Source: Paenibacillus sinensis (GTDB lineage Bacteria; Bacillota; Bacilli; Paenibacillales; Paenibacillaceae). From it: a stretch of DNA of 64,000 nt. Each line of letters begins with the position of its first letter. Position 1 is the stretch's first letter. Under the pieces are notes generated by a model, which did not search any database, had not been told where the DNA came from, and saw only the letters and a program-made list of their open reading frames with translations. Where the stretch lies: the NCBI RefSeq assembly GCF_019904155.1, contig NZ_JAHCMB010000049.1, positions 1-64,000 of the forward strand, written 5' to 3'. A program made the translations under genes and the position numbers. Of the stretch, positions 1-10,003 are shown in pieces.

Positions 1-181
1 ACAGGACTCATTCCCATGCCGTTTTGGTTCCAATTTCTATTGTCGTTCTTGTCTTTGAGCTAAACTTAATGACATTGGGAGTGCAGCCGATTTTTTCTTT
101 ACCGATATTTAAGGTGGTCGGAGTACAATAAGGAGTGGAAGCAAGAATATTGTGTAGAAGACAACAAACGAGGGTGAGCCT

Positions 182-853
182 GTGAAGCAAATACTGTTGA
201 TTGAAGATGAGAAAAATTTGGCGCGCTTCGTTGAACTGGAGCTTCAGCATGCCGGATACGCGGTAACCGTCGCTTATGACGGAAAGAAAGGCCTGGAGCT
301 GGCACTGGGGTCGGCGTGGGATATGGTGCTGCTGGATCTGATGCTGCCGGGGATGAACGGGCTTGCGGTATGCGCTCAAATCCGGGCGGCTGGCAGCACG
401 CCGGTCATTATGATCACGGCAAGAGACGGCCTGCCGGAGAAGATCGCGGGGCTCGACAGCGGAGCGGATGATTACATCCCGAAGCCCTTCGACATCGAAG
501 AGCTGCTGGCCCGGATGCGTTCTCTGCTCCGAAGATCAGGGTCGGTGCAGAGCACCCGTGTGCTGCGCTGCGGAGACCTGGAGCTGGATGTGGACGGCCG
601 AACGGTGACCCGGGGCGGAATGGCTATCGAGGTGACGAAGCGCGAGTTCGAAATTCTGCAGGCGCTGATGGAGAACATGGGGCGAGCCATGACCCGTGAA
701 ATGCTGATGGAGACGATCTGGGGCTATGATTCCGAGGTGGAGATCAAGGCGGTCGATGTCTATATTAGCTACATCCGCAATAAAATCGACGAGCCGGGCA
801 AACCCAGCCTCATCCATACGCTGCGCGGCCTTGGCTATGTGATGCGGAAATGA
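182..853 (+). CDS. OmpR/PhoB-family response regulator
   Basis: Cytoplasmic two-component response regulator, 223 residues, the usual length for the class. The N-terminal receiver domain has the acidic pair E8/D9, the phosphoacceptor D52 (in VLLDLMLPG) and the conserved Lys in the IPKPF segment. A winged-helix DNA-binding domain fills about residues 125-223 and ends in the typical RGLGYVMRK. The start is GTG with GAGGGTGAG upstream. The gene overlaps the following histidine kinase by four bases (ATGA), so the two are translationally coupled and form a cognate pair. The signal sensed and the regulon cannot be read from the sequence. Confidence 0.95.
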   Translation: MKQILLIEDEKNLARFVELELQHAGYAVTVAYDGKKGLELALGSAWDMVLLDLMLPGMNGLAVCAQIRAAGSTPVIMITARDGLPEKIAGLDSGADDYIPKPFDIEELLARMRSLLRRSGSVQSTRVLRCGDLELDVDGRTVTRGGMAIEVTKREFEILQALMENMGRAMTREMLMETIWGYDSEVEIKAVDVYISYIRNKIDEPGKPSLIHTLRGLGYVMRK

Positions 854-2253
854 GCCGGGTCCGCAGTGCGCTGGCCCGGATGTCGATTCGCTGGAAGCTG
901 ACGCTCTGGGCGGCTGCGCTTATGTGCATCCTGTTTCTGACCTATAACGGGATTCAATATGTGGTGATCAATCACTGGATGTTCGGTCAGGCCCAGTCCG
1001 CCGCGCTGAAGAGCGCAGGCGAGATCCGCAGCTATTTCGAGATCGGGAAGGTTACGGAGCAGTCGGCTGAGAGCATGCGGCCCTATGTGGAGAGCCTGAA
1101 TTCCTATGACCAGCTGATCCGGATTCTGAACAGTGAAGGGACTCCGTTGATTACGGTTGCCGATCATTTGCCGCTCGATTGGGTGGCTCCCGAGAACGCC
1201 GTTCACACTTCTGCCTCCACGGTATGGTATGGAGACGATCATCTGCTGGTCGTCCGGAGCCCGATCCGGACCGCCACCTTCACCGGAACGGTGGAAATCG
1301 TCAACAATCTGGAGAATTCAGATAAGCTGAGCAGCATGATTCTGGCGGTTATGCTCGCCGGTCTGCTGGGCGCTTTTGTGCTTAGCGGCTTAGGCGGCGT
1401 CATCCTGTCCCGCAAGCTGCTGGGGCCGGTCCGGGAACTGACCGACACCATGAACAATATGAAGCGGAAGGGTCTGCAGGAGAGGGTTACCGTTCCGAAC
1501 GGCGGGGACGAACTCGGCCATCTGGCCGCAGTCTTTAACGAGCTCATGGATCAGCTCGAAGAGGCTTTTCAGGCGCAGCAGCAATTCGTGGCGGATGCTT
1601 CCCATGAGCTTCGAACGCCCATTTCGATTATCGAAGGCCATATTTCCCTACTTAACCGCTGGGGGAAGCATGATCCGGCCATCCTGGAAGAATCGCTGCA
1701 AGTTTCTGCGCAGGAGCTGTCCAGACTGAAAGGCATTGTGAACGACCTGCTGGAGCTAACCAGGGCAGAGGCGGTAAGGGACCGCAAGGAGATACATGCA
1801 ACACAGATATCCGAAACGGTGCGCTATACGGTCAAAAATTTCACCCTGCTGCATCCGGATTTCGATTTTGCGCTCGATACCCGGAACGCAGAGTCTGCCA
1901 GCGCTAGTATCAAGCCTCAGACGTTGGAGCAGGTTCTGCTGATCCTTATGGACAATGCGGTGAAATACTCGGCAGACCGCAAGGAAATTTCGGTCCAGAT
2001 GGATATTGTGGGGGATCACGTCGCCGTTTCGGTCATGGACCGGGGAATCGGAATTCCCGGTGAAGACCTGCCACATGTGTTCCGGCGCTTCTACCGCGCC
2101 GAGAAGTCGCGCAGCCGCGAGCAAGGCGGCACCGGACTGGGGCTTGCCATCGCGGAGCGTCTGATGAAGGGGCATGGCGGCTCCGTGGAAATCCAGAATC
2201 GACCGGGAGGAGGAACGAAAGCGACGCTGCTCTTCCCTCTGAGCGGGAGCTGA
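850..2253 (+). CDS. HAMP-domain sensor histidine kinase
   Basis: Membrane sensor kinase, 467 residues, partner of the upstream response regulator. One membrane segment lies near residues 19-38 and a second near 158-182, enclosing an extracytoplasmic sensor loop of about 120 residues. A HAMP linker follows (LLGPVRELTDTMNNM). The DHp helix has the phospho-accepting His at about residue 253 in ADASHELRTP. The HATPase domain shows the N box (LMDNAVKYS), G1 (DRGIGIP) and G2 (GGTGLGLAI). The architecture resembles CiaH/ArlS/CusS-type kinases. The sensor loop has no recognisable domain, so the stimulus is unknown. Confidence 0.94.
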   Translation: MSRVRSALARMSIRWKLTLWAAALMCILFLTYNGIQYVVINHWMFGQAQSAALKSAGEIRSYFEIGKVTEQSAESMRPYVESLNSYDQLIRILNSEGTPLITVADHLPLDWVAPENAVHTSASTVWYGDDHLLVVRSPIRTATFTGTVEIVNNLENSDKLSSMILAVMLAGLLGAFVLSGLGGVILSRKLLGPVRELTDTMNNMKRKGLQERVTVPNGGDELGHLAAVFNELMDQLEEAFQAQQQFVADASHELRTPISIIEGHISLLNRWGKHDPAILEESLQVSAQELSRLKGIVNDLLELTRAEAVRDRKEIHATQISETVRYTVKNFTLLHPDFDFALDTRNAESASASIKPQTLEQVLLILMDNAVKYSADRKEISVQMDIVGDHVAVSVMDRGIGIPGEDLPHVFRRFYRAEKSRSREQGGTGLGLAIAERLMKGHGGSVEIQNRPGGGTKATLLFPLSGS

Positions 2254-2344
2254 ACCTGGCATCCCTCCAGGTATTCGAATAGGGAGTGTCTCAGAAGCAT
2301 TTTGGAATTCCTCATCCCCACTTTGTTATAGAAATCCGGTAATT

Positions 2345-2395
2345 AAAAAATGACCTCAGCCTCCACTTCAGTGCGGATTTTGAGGTCATTTTTTT
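2345..2395. terminator. Bidirectional rho-independent terminator
   Basis: An A6 run and TGACCTCA (2345-2358) are mirrored by TGAGGTCA and a T7 run (2381-2395) around a 22-base loop. Both strands end in U-tracts, so it can stop the two-component operon on the plus strand and the membrane-protein gene on the minus strand. Confidence 0.85.
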
Positions 2396-2477
2396 GGAGT
2401 GTTCCTATGAGAGCACTGTGGAGAAAGCCCATCAGACTGGCAGACGAGAAAGGTCGGGATCAAAGGAAGCGTGCAGG

Positions 2478-3983
2478 TTACGACCCGGTATGCGCCCCTG
2501 TGCTGCCGGTATACTTAAAGACGCTGCCATACTGTCCCCGGTATACCGGCTCGCCGAAGGCTTTTCTCCAGCCTTCGAACAGGCGGGTAGCGGCGCTGCT
2601 GCGGACGATAATGTAGTCCGGCTTGTCATAAGCGGCGATGTCCGGCAAAATGTCGGAGAAGCCGTACATGGAGCGTTCAAAAGCGGTCCAGCCGTAAGGG
2701 CCGAGAGAGGCTTTGGTGGTGAACGGGTCCTGCCTGCCGTCGCACAGAACGTCGCCTCCCCGGTACATCACATAACCGGATGACCCATAAGGTGCTAGCA
2801 CCCGGGGGCGTTCGCTTCCTTTCTGCTGCGAAAGAACGTAGTTCATCTCATCGACCGGGTAGCCGTGGACATCGACTTTTGGCGGGTGGATGAAGTTCAC
2901 CACGCAGTTGGCCAGAAGGCCGGCAGCAAGCGCCCCTTTGATAACGCCCGGAGAGAGGCGGAGATCCACCTTTCGCATCCAAGGAAAAGCCTCGAAGAAA
3001 GCGCCGGCGAAATAAGGGATAAAGAGCCACATGAACAAATTCTGCTTGAAGTTGGACACGCCGAGATACAGAACGCCCAGCATGACGAAGAAGCGAAACG
3101 GCTTCCGGAACAGCGAGAAGGGCAGCGTCACGGCGAAGAACAACAGCAGAAGCGTCATCGCCGATGTATCCCATTTGCCGAAAGATATCGGCTGCCATTC
3201 GTTGATTAGCATATTGTAGCTATTCTGGCTGACCGTCAGGATATAGAGCAGGCTCTTGTAGCCGCCGGGGTTGGCGAGTCCGATCAGCGTTACCGCCGCG
3301 AACACGATGATTCGGTTCTTGTTCAGCCTGCCGTCGATCCAGGCTTCGAGAAAAGCCATGCCTGTGAAGACGATAATGACGAGCCATACTCCTGCATGAA
3401 AATTCGCGATACCGAGCGACAACAGGATCATGACGGCGGCGCTTCGCTTGCTTGGCATCAGCTGGAATCTGCGCAGGTATACGAAGTACCAGACGATCAT
3501 CCAGGAGGACACCATCTGGGGTCTGCCCTTGAAATAGTTGTAGTAAATCCAGACCGAGATTAACATTACGAACGGCAGGATTAAAGGATGATCCTCCTTG
3601 AAGCCCAGCTCGCGGCGCGACACCTTGGCCAATTGCAGAAGGCCCAGGATCAGCAGAAAGAAGCAGGCTGCGGTCAGCAGATAAAGTCCCGGCCAGCCGA
3701 GTGCATTATAGAGAGCGCCCGCGACGATTTGAAATCCGAATTCATGCGGAATGTACGGCAGTTTGTCGCCGTAGAACGTATGTATGGCATGGTGAAGCAC
3801 AGTCCGGTGTTCCAGCATATATCGGCCAAGCTCGACATGCCAGAATGTATCCGGATCATTGTAGGATGCCCACGGGAACAGAGCCAGCAGGACAACCGCC
3901 ACCAGTAGGGCGTAAACGGCTTTGATGCTTTTGGTTAGAGATAGACTGCGAATTGGAAATCCCCCCGATTCATTATGCGACAT
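2478..3983 (-). CDS. Polytopic membrane protein, GT-C-like
   Basis: 501-residue integral membrane protein with roughly ten hydrophobic segments and a soluble C-terminal domain of about 130 residues. The first extracytoplasmic loop carries NDPDTFWHVELG near residue 42. Such an acidic motif after TM1, followed by aromatic residues, is a hallmark of GT-C fold lipid-linked-sugar transferases, though the family match is only by pattern. The C-terminal part (DVLCDGRQDPF, PDYIIVRSS) resembles soluble tails seen in that group. It stands alone between the two-component operon and cysJ. Function is unassigned. A cell-envelope glycosylation role is inference. Confidence 0.75.
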   Translation of the reverse strand: MSHNESGGFPIRSLSLTKSIKAVYALLVAVVLLALFPWASYNDPDTFWHVELGRYMLEHRTVLHHAIHTFYGDKLPYIPHEFGFQIVAGALYNALGWPGLYLLTAACFFLLILGLLQLAKVSRRELGFKEDHPLILPFVMLISVWIYYNYFKGRPQMVSSWMIVWYFVYLRRFQLMPSKRSAAVMILLSLGIANFHAGVWLVIIVFTGMAFLEAWIDGRLNKNRIIVFAAVTLIGLANPGGYKSLLYILTVSQNSYNMLINEWQPISFGKWDTSAMTLLLLFFAVTLPFSLFRKPFRFFVMLGVLYLGVSNFKQNLFMWLFIPYFAGAFFEAFPWMRKVDLRLSPGVIKGALAAGLLANCVVNFIHPPKVDVHGYPVDEMNYVLSQQKGSERPRVLAPYGSSGYVMYRGGDVLCDGRQDPFTTKASLGPYGWTAFERSMYGFSDILPDIAAYDKPDYIIVRSSAATRLFEGWRKAFGEPVYRGQYGSVFKYTGSTGAHTGS

Positions 3984-4146
3984 TCGTTTTTCCAGAATAA
4001 TGTCCTTTATAACTATAACTGATAAAAGCTATAAAATGATAATAATTGACCTGTCTGACGGTGTATGATAGGTTCTAATGAGGATAACCAAATGGAGACC
4101 AAATTACTTGGTATTACTACGACGAAGATGAGGCGGGTGGATTGGG

Positions 4147-5982
4147 TTGGAATTTCATGTAACAAATAGTCCGTTTAGTCAGGAGCAGGCGGAGCTGCTG
4201 AACCGTCTTCTTCCGACATTAACCGAAGGCCAGCGGGTATGGCTTAGCGGATACCTGGCTGCGGCAGGCGCTGGCAGCGCTGCTTCCGCTGCTCCGGCAG
4301 CCGTTCCTGCGGCCGTTGCCGTGCAGGCGGCTTCCGTGCCGGTGAATATGGCCCCCAAAGATGTGACCGTTCTGTTCGGTTCCCAGACGGATAATGCCAA
4401 GGGACTGGCGAAGAAATTTGCGAAGCGGCTCGAAGAGGACGGATTTATCACCACCCTCTCTGCCATGAGCGATTATAAGACCAACAATTTGAAGAAAGCC
4501 AGCAACCTGCTCATCCTCGTCAGCACGCATGGTGAAGGTGAACCGCCGGACAATGCGATCGCATTCCACGAGTTTCTGCACAGCAAGCGCGCGCCTGAGC
4601 TGCCATCGCTGAACTACTCCGTGCTGGCGCTCGGCGATTTGTCTTACGAATTCTACTGCCAGACAGGCAAGGATTTCGACAAGCGCCTGGAAGAGCTCGG
4701 CGCGAACCGGATCGTTCCCCGTCAGGATTGCGATGTTGATTTCGGCGAGCCGGCGGCGGAATGGATGAAGGCTGTGCTGACAGCACTGGGCGAATCCGCG
4801 CCGGCTGCCGGAGCCGCTGCGATTGCCGCCGTGTCCGAGCCTGTATCGGGCGAGACGGAATATTCGCGCAGCAATCCGTTCCAGGCCGAGGTTCTGGAGA
4901 ATCTGAACCTCAACGGCCGCGGCTCGGACCGCGAGACGCGCCATCTCGAGCTGTCGCTGGAAGGCTCGAACCTGAGCTATGAGCCGGGTGACAGCCTCGG
5001 TGTCATCCCGGAGAATCATCCGCAGCTGGTGGATGAGCTGATCACGTATATGGGCTGGAATCCGGGAGAAGAGGTGGAAGCGGGCAAGAACGGAGCGCTG
5101 CCGCTTCGTGAAGCGCTTCTGCGCTATTACGAGATCACGGTGCTGACGAAGCCGCTTCTGGAGCAGGCTGCCAAGCTTGCGCAGGGCAGCGGACTGAAGG
5201 ATCTGCTTGCACCGGAACGGCAGCAGGAGCTGCGTTCCTATCTGCAGGAACATGATCTCCTGGACCTGGTTCAGGACCATAGCCTGAAGGGCGCACCGGC
5301 GGGCGAGTTCGTCAAGGCGCTCCGCAAGATTCCGGCGCGTCTGTACTCGATCGCGAGCAGTCCGAAGGCATATCCGGACGAAGTGCATCTCACGGTCCGG
5401 ACCGTCCGCTATGAGAATAGAGGCAGACAGCGCTACGGCGTCTGCTCCGTGCAGCTCGCCGAGCGGACCCAGCCGGGAGACAAGCTTCCGGTGTTCATCC
5501 AGAGCAACTCCAACTTCAAGCTTCCGGAAAATCCGGATACGCCGGTGATCATGATCGGACCCGGCACCGGTGTCGCACCGTTCCGCGCCTTCCTGGGCGA
5601 ACGGGAAGAGACGGAAGCTGCGGGCAAGACATGGCTGTTCTACGGCGACCAGCATTTCTTCACCGACTTCCTGTACCAGGTCGAGTGGCAGCGCTGGCTG
5701 GAGAAGGGCGTTCTGACCCGGATGGATGTCGCCTTCTCCCGCGACACCGACAAGAAGGTGTACGTCCAGCACCGCATGCTGGAGCAAGCGCGCGAGCTGT
5801 ACCAGTGGATTCAAGGAGGCGCCGCCGTCTACGTCTGCGGCGACGAGAAGAGAATGGCGCATGATGTGCACAACGCACTTGCGGCCATACTGGAGCAGGA
5901 AGGCGGATTGAGTACGGAAGAAGCTTCCGAATACCTGCTTAACATGCAGCAGCAGAAACGTTATCAGCGGGATGTCTATTAA
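4147..5982 (+). CDS. cysJ: Assimilatory sulfite reductase (NADPH), flavoprotein subunit
   Basis: Passes electrons from NADPH through FAD and FMN to the CysI haemoprotein for reduction of sulfite to sulfide. 611 residues, typical length. An Ala/Val-rich linker (about residues 38-65) precedes the flavodoxin-like FMN domain ([27 protein letters not shown]). Next come the FAD domain with the RLYSIASS motif and GVCSVQL, and the NADPH domain ([34 protein letters not shown]), ending in the class-typical RYQRDVY. The start is TTG preceded by GAGGCGGGTGG; a nearby ATG at 4128 is out of frame. It is followed 35 bases later by cysI. Confidence 0.96.
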   Translation: MEFHVTNSPFSQEQAELLNRLLPTLTEGQRVWLSGYLAAAGAGSAASAAPAAVPAAVAVQAASVPVNMAPKDVTVLFGSQTDNAKGLAKKFAKRLEEDGFITTLSAMSDYKTNNLKKASNLLILVSTHGEGEPPDNAIAFHEFLHSKRAPELPSLNYSVLALGDLSYEFYCQTGKDFDKRLEELGANRIVPRQDCDVDFGEPAAEWMKAVLTALGESAPAAGAAAIAAVSEPVSGETEYSRSNPFQAEVLENLNLNGRGSDRETRHLELSLEGSNLSYEPGDSLGVIPENHPQLVDELITYMGWNPGEEVEAGKNGALPLREALLRYYEITVLTKPLLEQAAKLAQGSGLKDLLAPERQQELRSYLQEHDLLDLVQDHSLKGAPAGEFVKALRKIPARLYSIASSPKAYPDEVHLTVRTVRYENRGRQRYGVCSVQLAERTQPGDKLPVFIQSNSNFKLPENPDTPVIMIGPGTGVAPFRAFLGEREETEAAGKTWLFYGDQHFFTDFLYQVEWQRWLEKGVLTRMDVAFSRDTDKKVYVQHRMLEQARELYQWIQGGAAVYVCGDEKRMAHDVHNALAAILEQEGGLSTEEASEYLLNMQQQKRYQRDVY

Positions 5983-6017
5983 GCCGCAAGATTATCGCCG
6001 AGAGGAGTACAGCAGCA

Positions 6018-7739
6018 ATGGGACTTTACGATAAATATCCGCCGACCGACGCTCCCCACAGCGATGTGGAGGACATCAAGCGGCGAAGCAATTATTTGCG
6101 GGGCAGCCTGGAGGAGACGCTGAAGAATCCGATCACGGCTTCGATCCCCGAAGACGATAACCGTCTGATGAAGCATCATGGCAGCTATATGCAGGACGAC
6201 CGCGATCTTCGCGCCGAGCGTGCGAAGTCCAAGCTTGAGCCATCATACCAGTTCATGCTCCGCGTCCGCGCCGCGGGCGGCATCGTAACGCCGAACCAGT
6301 GGCTCATGATGGACCGGATATCGCATAAATACGGCAATGGTACAATCCGCCTGACAACCCGTCAGTCATTCCAGCTGCACGGCGTCATCAAATGGAATCT
6401 GAAGAACACAATCAAGGAAGTCAACGATGCTCTGCTGAGCACGCTCGCCGCCTGCGGCGACGTCAACCGGAATGTCATGTGCAATCCGAACCCGAACCAG
6501 TCGGAGATTCACTCCGAAGTGTACGAATGGGCGCGCAAGGTAAGCGACCATCTGGACCCGCGGACCCGCGCCTATCACGAGATTTGGCTGGACGAGGAGA
6601 AGATCGTGGACAGCCGTGACGCTGAGGAACAGGAGCCGATCTACGGAGCCGTCTATCTGCCCCGCAAGTTCAAGATCGGCATTGCGGTTCCGCCGTCCAA
6701 TGATGTGGATGTGTTCTCCCAGGACCTCGGCTTCATCGCTATCGTGGAGAACGGCAAGCTTGCCGGCTTCAATGTCGCCGTTGGCGGCGGCATGGGAATG
6801 ACCCATGGCGATCCGAAGACGTATCCGCAGATTTCCAAGGTTATTGGCTTCATCACGCCGGATCAGTTGATTGACGTGGCCGAGAAGACGGTCACGATTC
6901 AGCGCGATTACGGCGACCGCGCCGTGCGCAAGCACGCCCGGTTCAAGTATACACTTGACGACCGCGGTCTGGATTGGTTCAAGGGCGAACTGACCGAACG
7001 TCTCGGCTGGGAGCTTCAGGAGGCCCGTCCGTTCCAGTTCGACCACAACGGCGACCGTTACGGCTGGGTCAAAGGCAGCGACGGCAAATGGCATTTCACG
7101 CTGTTCATCCAGAACGGACGAATCAAGGACATCGAAGGCTATCCGCTCATGACGGGACTTCGCGAGATCGCGAAGATTCACACCGGCGACTTCCGCCTGA
7201 CGGCTAATCAGAACCTGATTATCGGCGGTGTCAGCAGCCAGAAGAAGAAGAAAATCGACGCTCTGATCAAGCAGTACGGCCTCACCGACGGCCTGCATTA
7301 TTCGGCTCTGCGCCGGAACTCCATGGCTTGTGTGTCGCTTCCGACCTGCGGACTGGCCATGGCGGAATCCGAACGCTATCTGCCAAGCCTTATCGATAAG
7401 CTGGACGTCATCCTTGACTCCGCCGGCCTGCGTGAGGAAGAAATCGTCATCCGCATGACCGGATGCCCGAACGGCTGCGCCCGGCCTGCATTGGCCGAGC
7501 TGTCGTTCATCGGCAAGGCACCGGGCAAGTACAATATGTACCTGGGCGGCAGCTTCAGCGGCAGCCGGCTGAACAAGCTGTACAAGGAGAATATCGGTGA
7601 AGCCGAAATCCTTGGCACCCTTGAGCCGATCTTCTCCCGCTATGCGAAGGAACGGGAAGACGGCGAGCATTTCGGCGATTTCGTCGTTCGCACAGGCTAT
7701 GTGCCGGAAGTGACCGACGGCCGCAGCTTCCACGCCTAA
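6018..7739 (+). CDS. cysI: Assimilatory sulfite reductase, haemoprotein subunit
   Basis: Catalyses six-electron reduction of sulfite to sulfide at a coupled sirohaem/4Fe-4S centre. 573 residues, normal for the family. The cluster ligands are visible as C438 and C444 (CVSLPTC) and C483 and C487 ([10 protein letters not shown]). The substrate-binding Arg/Lys region is conserved ([24 protein letters not shown]). ATG start with GAGAGGAG upstream. Co-transcribed with cysJ. Its sirohaem requirement links it to the sirohaem-consuming genes at 25.3-28.5 kb, but no sirohaem synthase gene lies in this window. Confidence 0.97.
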   Translation: MGLYDKYPPTDAPHSDVEDIKRRSNYLRGSLEETLKNPITASIPEDDNRLMKHHGSYMQDDRDLRAERAKSKLEPSYQFMLRVRAAGGIVTPNQWLMMDRISHKYGNGTIRLTTRQSFQLHGVIKWNLKNTIKEVNDALLSTLAACGDVNRNVMCNPNPNQSEIHSEVYEWARKVSDHLDPRTRAYHEIWLDEEKIVDSRDAEEQEPIYGAVYLPRKFKIGIAVPPSNDVDVFSQDLGFIAIVENGKLAGFNVAVGGGMGMTHGDPKTYPQISKVIGFITPDQLIDVAEKTVTIQRDYGDRAVRKHARFKYTLDDRGLDWFKGELTERLGWELQEARPFQFDHNGDRYGWVKGSDGKWHFTLFIQNGRIKDIEGYPLMTGLREIAKIHTGDFRLTANQNLIIGGVSSQKKKKIDALIKQYGLTDGLHYSALRRNSMACVSLPTCGLAMAESERYLPSLIDKLDVILDSAGLREEEIVIRMTGCPNGCARPALAELSFIGKAPGKYNMYLGGSFSGSRLNKLYKENIGEAEILGTLEPIFSRYAKEREDGEHFGDFVVRTGYVPEVTDGRSFHA

Positions 7740-7795
7740 ACTGCAAGGGACTAAGGCGGTTCCTGCACAGCGGGGAGTGTACCGCAACCAGACTT

Positions 7796-7829
7796 GAAGG
7801 ATTTCCCAAGGGAGATCCTTCTTTTCTAT
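7796..7829 (+). terminator. Rho-independent terminator after cysI
   Basis: GAAGGATTTCCC, loop AAG, GGAGATCCTTC, then a T-rich run (CTTTTCTATT). It sits 57 bases after the cysI stop. Confidence 0.75.
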
Positions 7830-7831
7830 TA

Positions 7832-7880
7832 TTTGATCATTGAAGTTTGATCACTGGAGTTTGATCATTAGATTTTGATG
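7832..7880 (+). repeat. 14-bp tandem direct repeat, about 3.5 copies
   Basis: Three contiguous 14-base units, TTTGATCATTGAAG, TTTGATCACTGGAG and TTTGATCATTAGAT, followed by a partial TTTGATG. Each full unit contains the palindrome TGATCA. The array lies directly before the ribosome binding site of a GNAT gene and after the cysI terminator, so it could be an operator array or slippage product. Confidence 0.8.
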
Positions 7881-7894
7881 AAGGGTGAGGCTCT

Positions 7895-8314
7895 ATGGAC
7901 GTTATGATAATTACAGAGCTGAAGGAGAACCATCTGACGCAGCTGATGGAACTGTACCGGCAGTGCTGGTGGGCACAGGACCGGAATCTGGCAGATGTTA
8001 AAGTGATGCTCCGCCATTCCCGCCCTTTCGGCCTACTGGATTCTGAGGACAATCTGATCGGCTTCATGCGTGTTCTGACCGATGGCGTCTATAAGGCGCT
8101 GCTGCTGGATGTTGTTGTGGACCGGGAGCATAGGGGAATGGGACTTGGAAATATCCTGCTGGAAGCGGTCATGTCTGATCCAGATATGAAAGAAATCAAG
8201 CATCTGGAATTGTACTGCACAGAAGAAATGCTGCCTTTTTATGAGCAATGGGGCTTTACAGCAGACCTGGGGAATCTTCATTTGATGAGGAGAACGCAGA
8301 GCGCTGGTGTATAA
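7895..8314 (+). CDS. GNAT-family N-acetyltransferase
   Basis: 139-residue acetyl-CoA-dependent acyltransferase of unknown substrate. The GNAT core is clear: strand beta4 (ALLLDVVVD) leads to the acetyl-CoA pyrophosphate loop REHRGMGLGNILLEA (R/Q-x-x-G-x-G/A), then beta5 LELYCTEEMLPFYEQWGF. ATG start with GGGTGAGG. It stands behind a 14-bp repeat array and 53 bases before a second, unrelated GNAT gene, possibly in one transcript. Confidence 0.88.
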   Translation: MDVMIITELKENHLTQLMELYRQCWWAQDRNLADVKVMLRHSRPFGLLDSEDNLIGFMRVLTDGVYKALLLDVVVDREHRGMGLGNILLEAVMSDPDMKEIKHLELYCTEEMLPFYEQWGFTADLGNLHLMRRTQSAGV

Positions 8315-8367
8315 TAGGAGAGTAATATATAGGCAGCAAAAGGCAACACGGGAGAGAGGAGATTGTC

Positions 8368-8973
8368 ATGATCGTTGGCGGACAGACTTGCAGCAGAAAT
8401 GGAATAACCTATGTAATCCGCTCCGCAAGACTGGAAGATGCTTCTGAACTATCAGCGGTCCGGCTGCTAATTGACGGCGAGACACAGAACATGGACAGAG
8501 AGCCGGGCGAGGGCTATATCGATGCGGATGGCTTCGCCCAATTGATTCGGACAGATGCAGGCAGCAGCCGGAATTTGTTCCTGGTGGCGGAGACGGAGCA
8601 GGGGATCGCGGGCTTCTCCAGAGTACAAGGCAATGAGCTGAAGCGGTTTGCCCACAAAGCGGAATTCGGCGTTGGCATCTTGAAGGCCTATTGGGGATAC
8701 GGCATCGGCGGACAATTACTGGAGCGTTCTCTTGGGTGGGCCGATAGCGCCGGCATTTTGAAGATGAGCCTGAACGTGCTTGAGAGCAACATCAAGGCGA
8801 TCGGCTTGTACCGGAAATTCGGATTTGAGACGGAAGCCGTTCTGAAGAAGGACAAGCGTCTATCAGACGGACGGTTCTATAATACGATCATCATGAGCCG
8901 GTTCCGCGACAATGGCTTAGAATCTAACACTCTTGAAGGCGGCGGAGAGAAGTTTAACGCCAGTCCTTTGTGA
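8368..8973 (+). CDS. GNAT-family N-acetyltransferase, RimI-like
   Basis: 201 residues. The acetyl-CoA site is seen in GVGILKAYWGYGIGGQLLERSL and the C-terminal GNAT motif in LNVLESNIKAIGLYRKFGFETE. This LxVxxxNxxAxxLYxKxGF pattern is typical of acetyltransferases acting on small molecules or protein N-termini. ATG start with GAGAGAGGAG. The C-terminal 25 residues extend beyond the GNAT fold. Substrate unknown. Confidence 0.88.
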   Translation: MIVGGQTCSRNGITYVIRSARLEDASELSAVRLLIDGETQNMDREPGEGYIDADGFAQLIRTDAGSSRNLFLVAETEQGIAGFSRVQGNELKRFAHKAEFGVGILKAYWGYGIGGQLLERSLGWADSAGILKMSLNVLESNIKAIGLYRKFGFETEAVLKKDKRLSDGRFYNTIIMSRFRDNGLESNTLEGGGEKFNASPL

Positions 8974-9294
8974 TTTCGGGTTTGGAATGCGCCGATATGG
9001 GGTAAATAAGAGTAGGTGGGAAGTGGAGTATATCAATTGTCGGCTGGAAAAACATTGAGGCGTGATGTAATTCCGAAAGGTAGTTGATTCATCCATGTAC
9101 TATCTCAAAGGCAGAAGAAGATCTCGCAGGAGATCGATCCTTCGGCGTTGGATTTCAGGAAAATTACCCTAGCAAGAGGGTATTGGCATAAAACATTCAC
9201 TTCTCACCTTAACTGATAACGGGACTGCCGGCGAACGGCGGTTCCTTTTTTTATGCCATGACGGTTATGCACACAGATCTACCCGGCAAGATTT
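8974..9294. other. Intergenic region with three hairpins and a terminator
   Basis: No credible ORF in about 320 bases. On the plus strand there are three short consecutive hairpins: GATCTC/GAGATC (9120-9135), GATCC/GGAT (9136-9154) and ACCCT/AGGGT (9166-9181). A rho-independent terminator follows at 9221-9252. This could be the 3' UTR of the GNAT gene or an independent structured RNA. I saw no convincing promoter and no known riboswitch consensus. Confidence 0.5.
9221..9252 (+). terminator. Rho-independent terminator
   Basis: GGGACTGCCG, loop GCGAA, CGGCGGTTCC, then T7. It ends the plus-strand transcript from the GNAT genes or the structured RNA region, and faces the convergent GNAT gene. 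Confidence 0.8.
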
Positions 9295-9852
9295 CTAAGG
9301 GCGAAAGGAACGTTTGTGAAAATTCTCGATATATCGGAAAAGGGAGCGGCCGTCGTCTGTGATTTTTAAAGAGGGGTTGAGCGGAAGCAGCATGGCCGAA
9401 TACGGCTCCGGAACCCAGATATAGGGATGCACGTAGGAGGTCCGGATGAACCCGCATTTTTCCCAAAAATGAAAACGTTCTTCATGCTCAGGCGTATCTC
9501 CGGCTTCCACCTCGATCAAAATGCCTGATACCCGATGCTCCCTGACGGCCCATTTTACGATCATGTTCAGGAACCGTCTGCCGATGCCTTGCCCCCGCAG
9601 GTCTGTTCGAACCGCCAAATAGTCGATGATCAGCAGCCTGTCTGTCCCGCCTGCGGCAAGTCCCGTTACCGCTATTCCGAGCGTGTCCTTTCCTAGTACA
9701 AGCAGATGCAGGCTCCCGATGCCCCGGTCCAGCATCTGCTTCAAAATCCCCTCAGGCTTGGCGCCGTGCGGGAACGCCTCCCGGTAGACAGGCTCCGCCC
9801 GTCTCCACATGTCCTGCTGCCATTCTCCCGTTGTCACCAGCTGAATATCCAT
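9295..9852 (-). CDS. GNAT-family N-acetyltransferase
   Basis: 185 residues. GNAT motifs: LLIIDYLAVRTDLRGQGIGRRFLN (beta4 plus acetyl-CoA loop R-G-Q-G-I-G), GILIEVEAGDTPEHEERFHFWEKCGFI. The acidic D-T-P-E-H-E segment before the last strand is characteristic of a Bacillus-type GNAT subgroup. ATG start with GGAGG six bases upstream. Transcribed toward the preceding GNAT genes and divergent from the HAD gene. Substrate unknown. Confidence 0.87.
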   Translation of the reverse strand: MDIQLVTTGEWQQDMWRRAEPVYREAFPHGAKPEGILKQMLDRGIGSLHLLVLGKDTLGIAVTGLAAGGTDRLLIIDYLAVRTDLRGQGIGRRFLNMIVKWAVREHRVSGILIEVEAGDTPEHEERFHFWEKCGFIRTSYVHPYIWVPEPYSAMLLPLNPSLKITDDGRSLFRYIENFHKRSFRP

Positions 9853-10003
9853 CTGTATGCCTCCACAACATTGACCTTATGTACCTCATAAAATATGATC
9901 TTAGTATACAAGCATTATGCATAAATCGAATGAGCGATTTCAAGCTAATGCTGATACTGCTATTATTCTACAGATAAGAAAGCGTGGATGGAGGAGAAAG
10001 CCC

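Noticed and set aside
4219..5871. 550-codon open frame antisense to cysJ
   Set aside because: It is a by-product of high GC and codon bias in cysJ; it has no ribosome binding site and no protein-like domain.
9120..9252. T-box leader
   Set aside because: The conserved AGGGTGGNACCGCG antiterminator sequence is absent and no downstream aminoacyl-tRNA or amino-acid gene follows.
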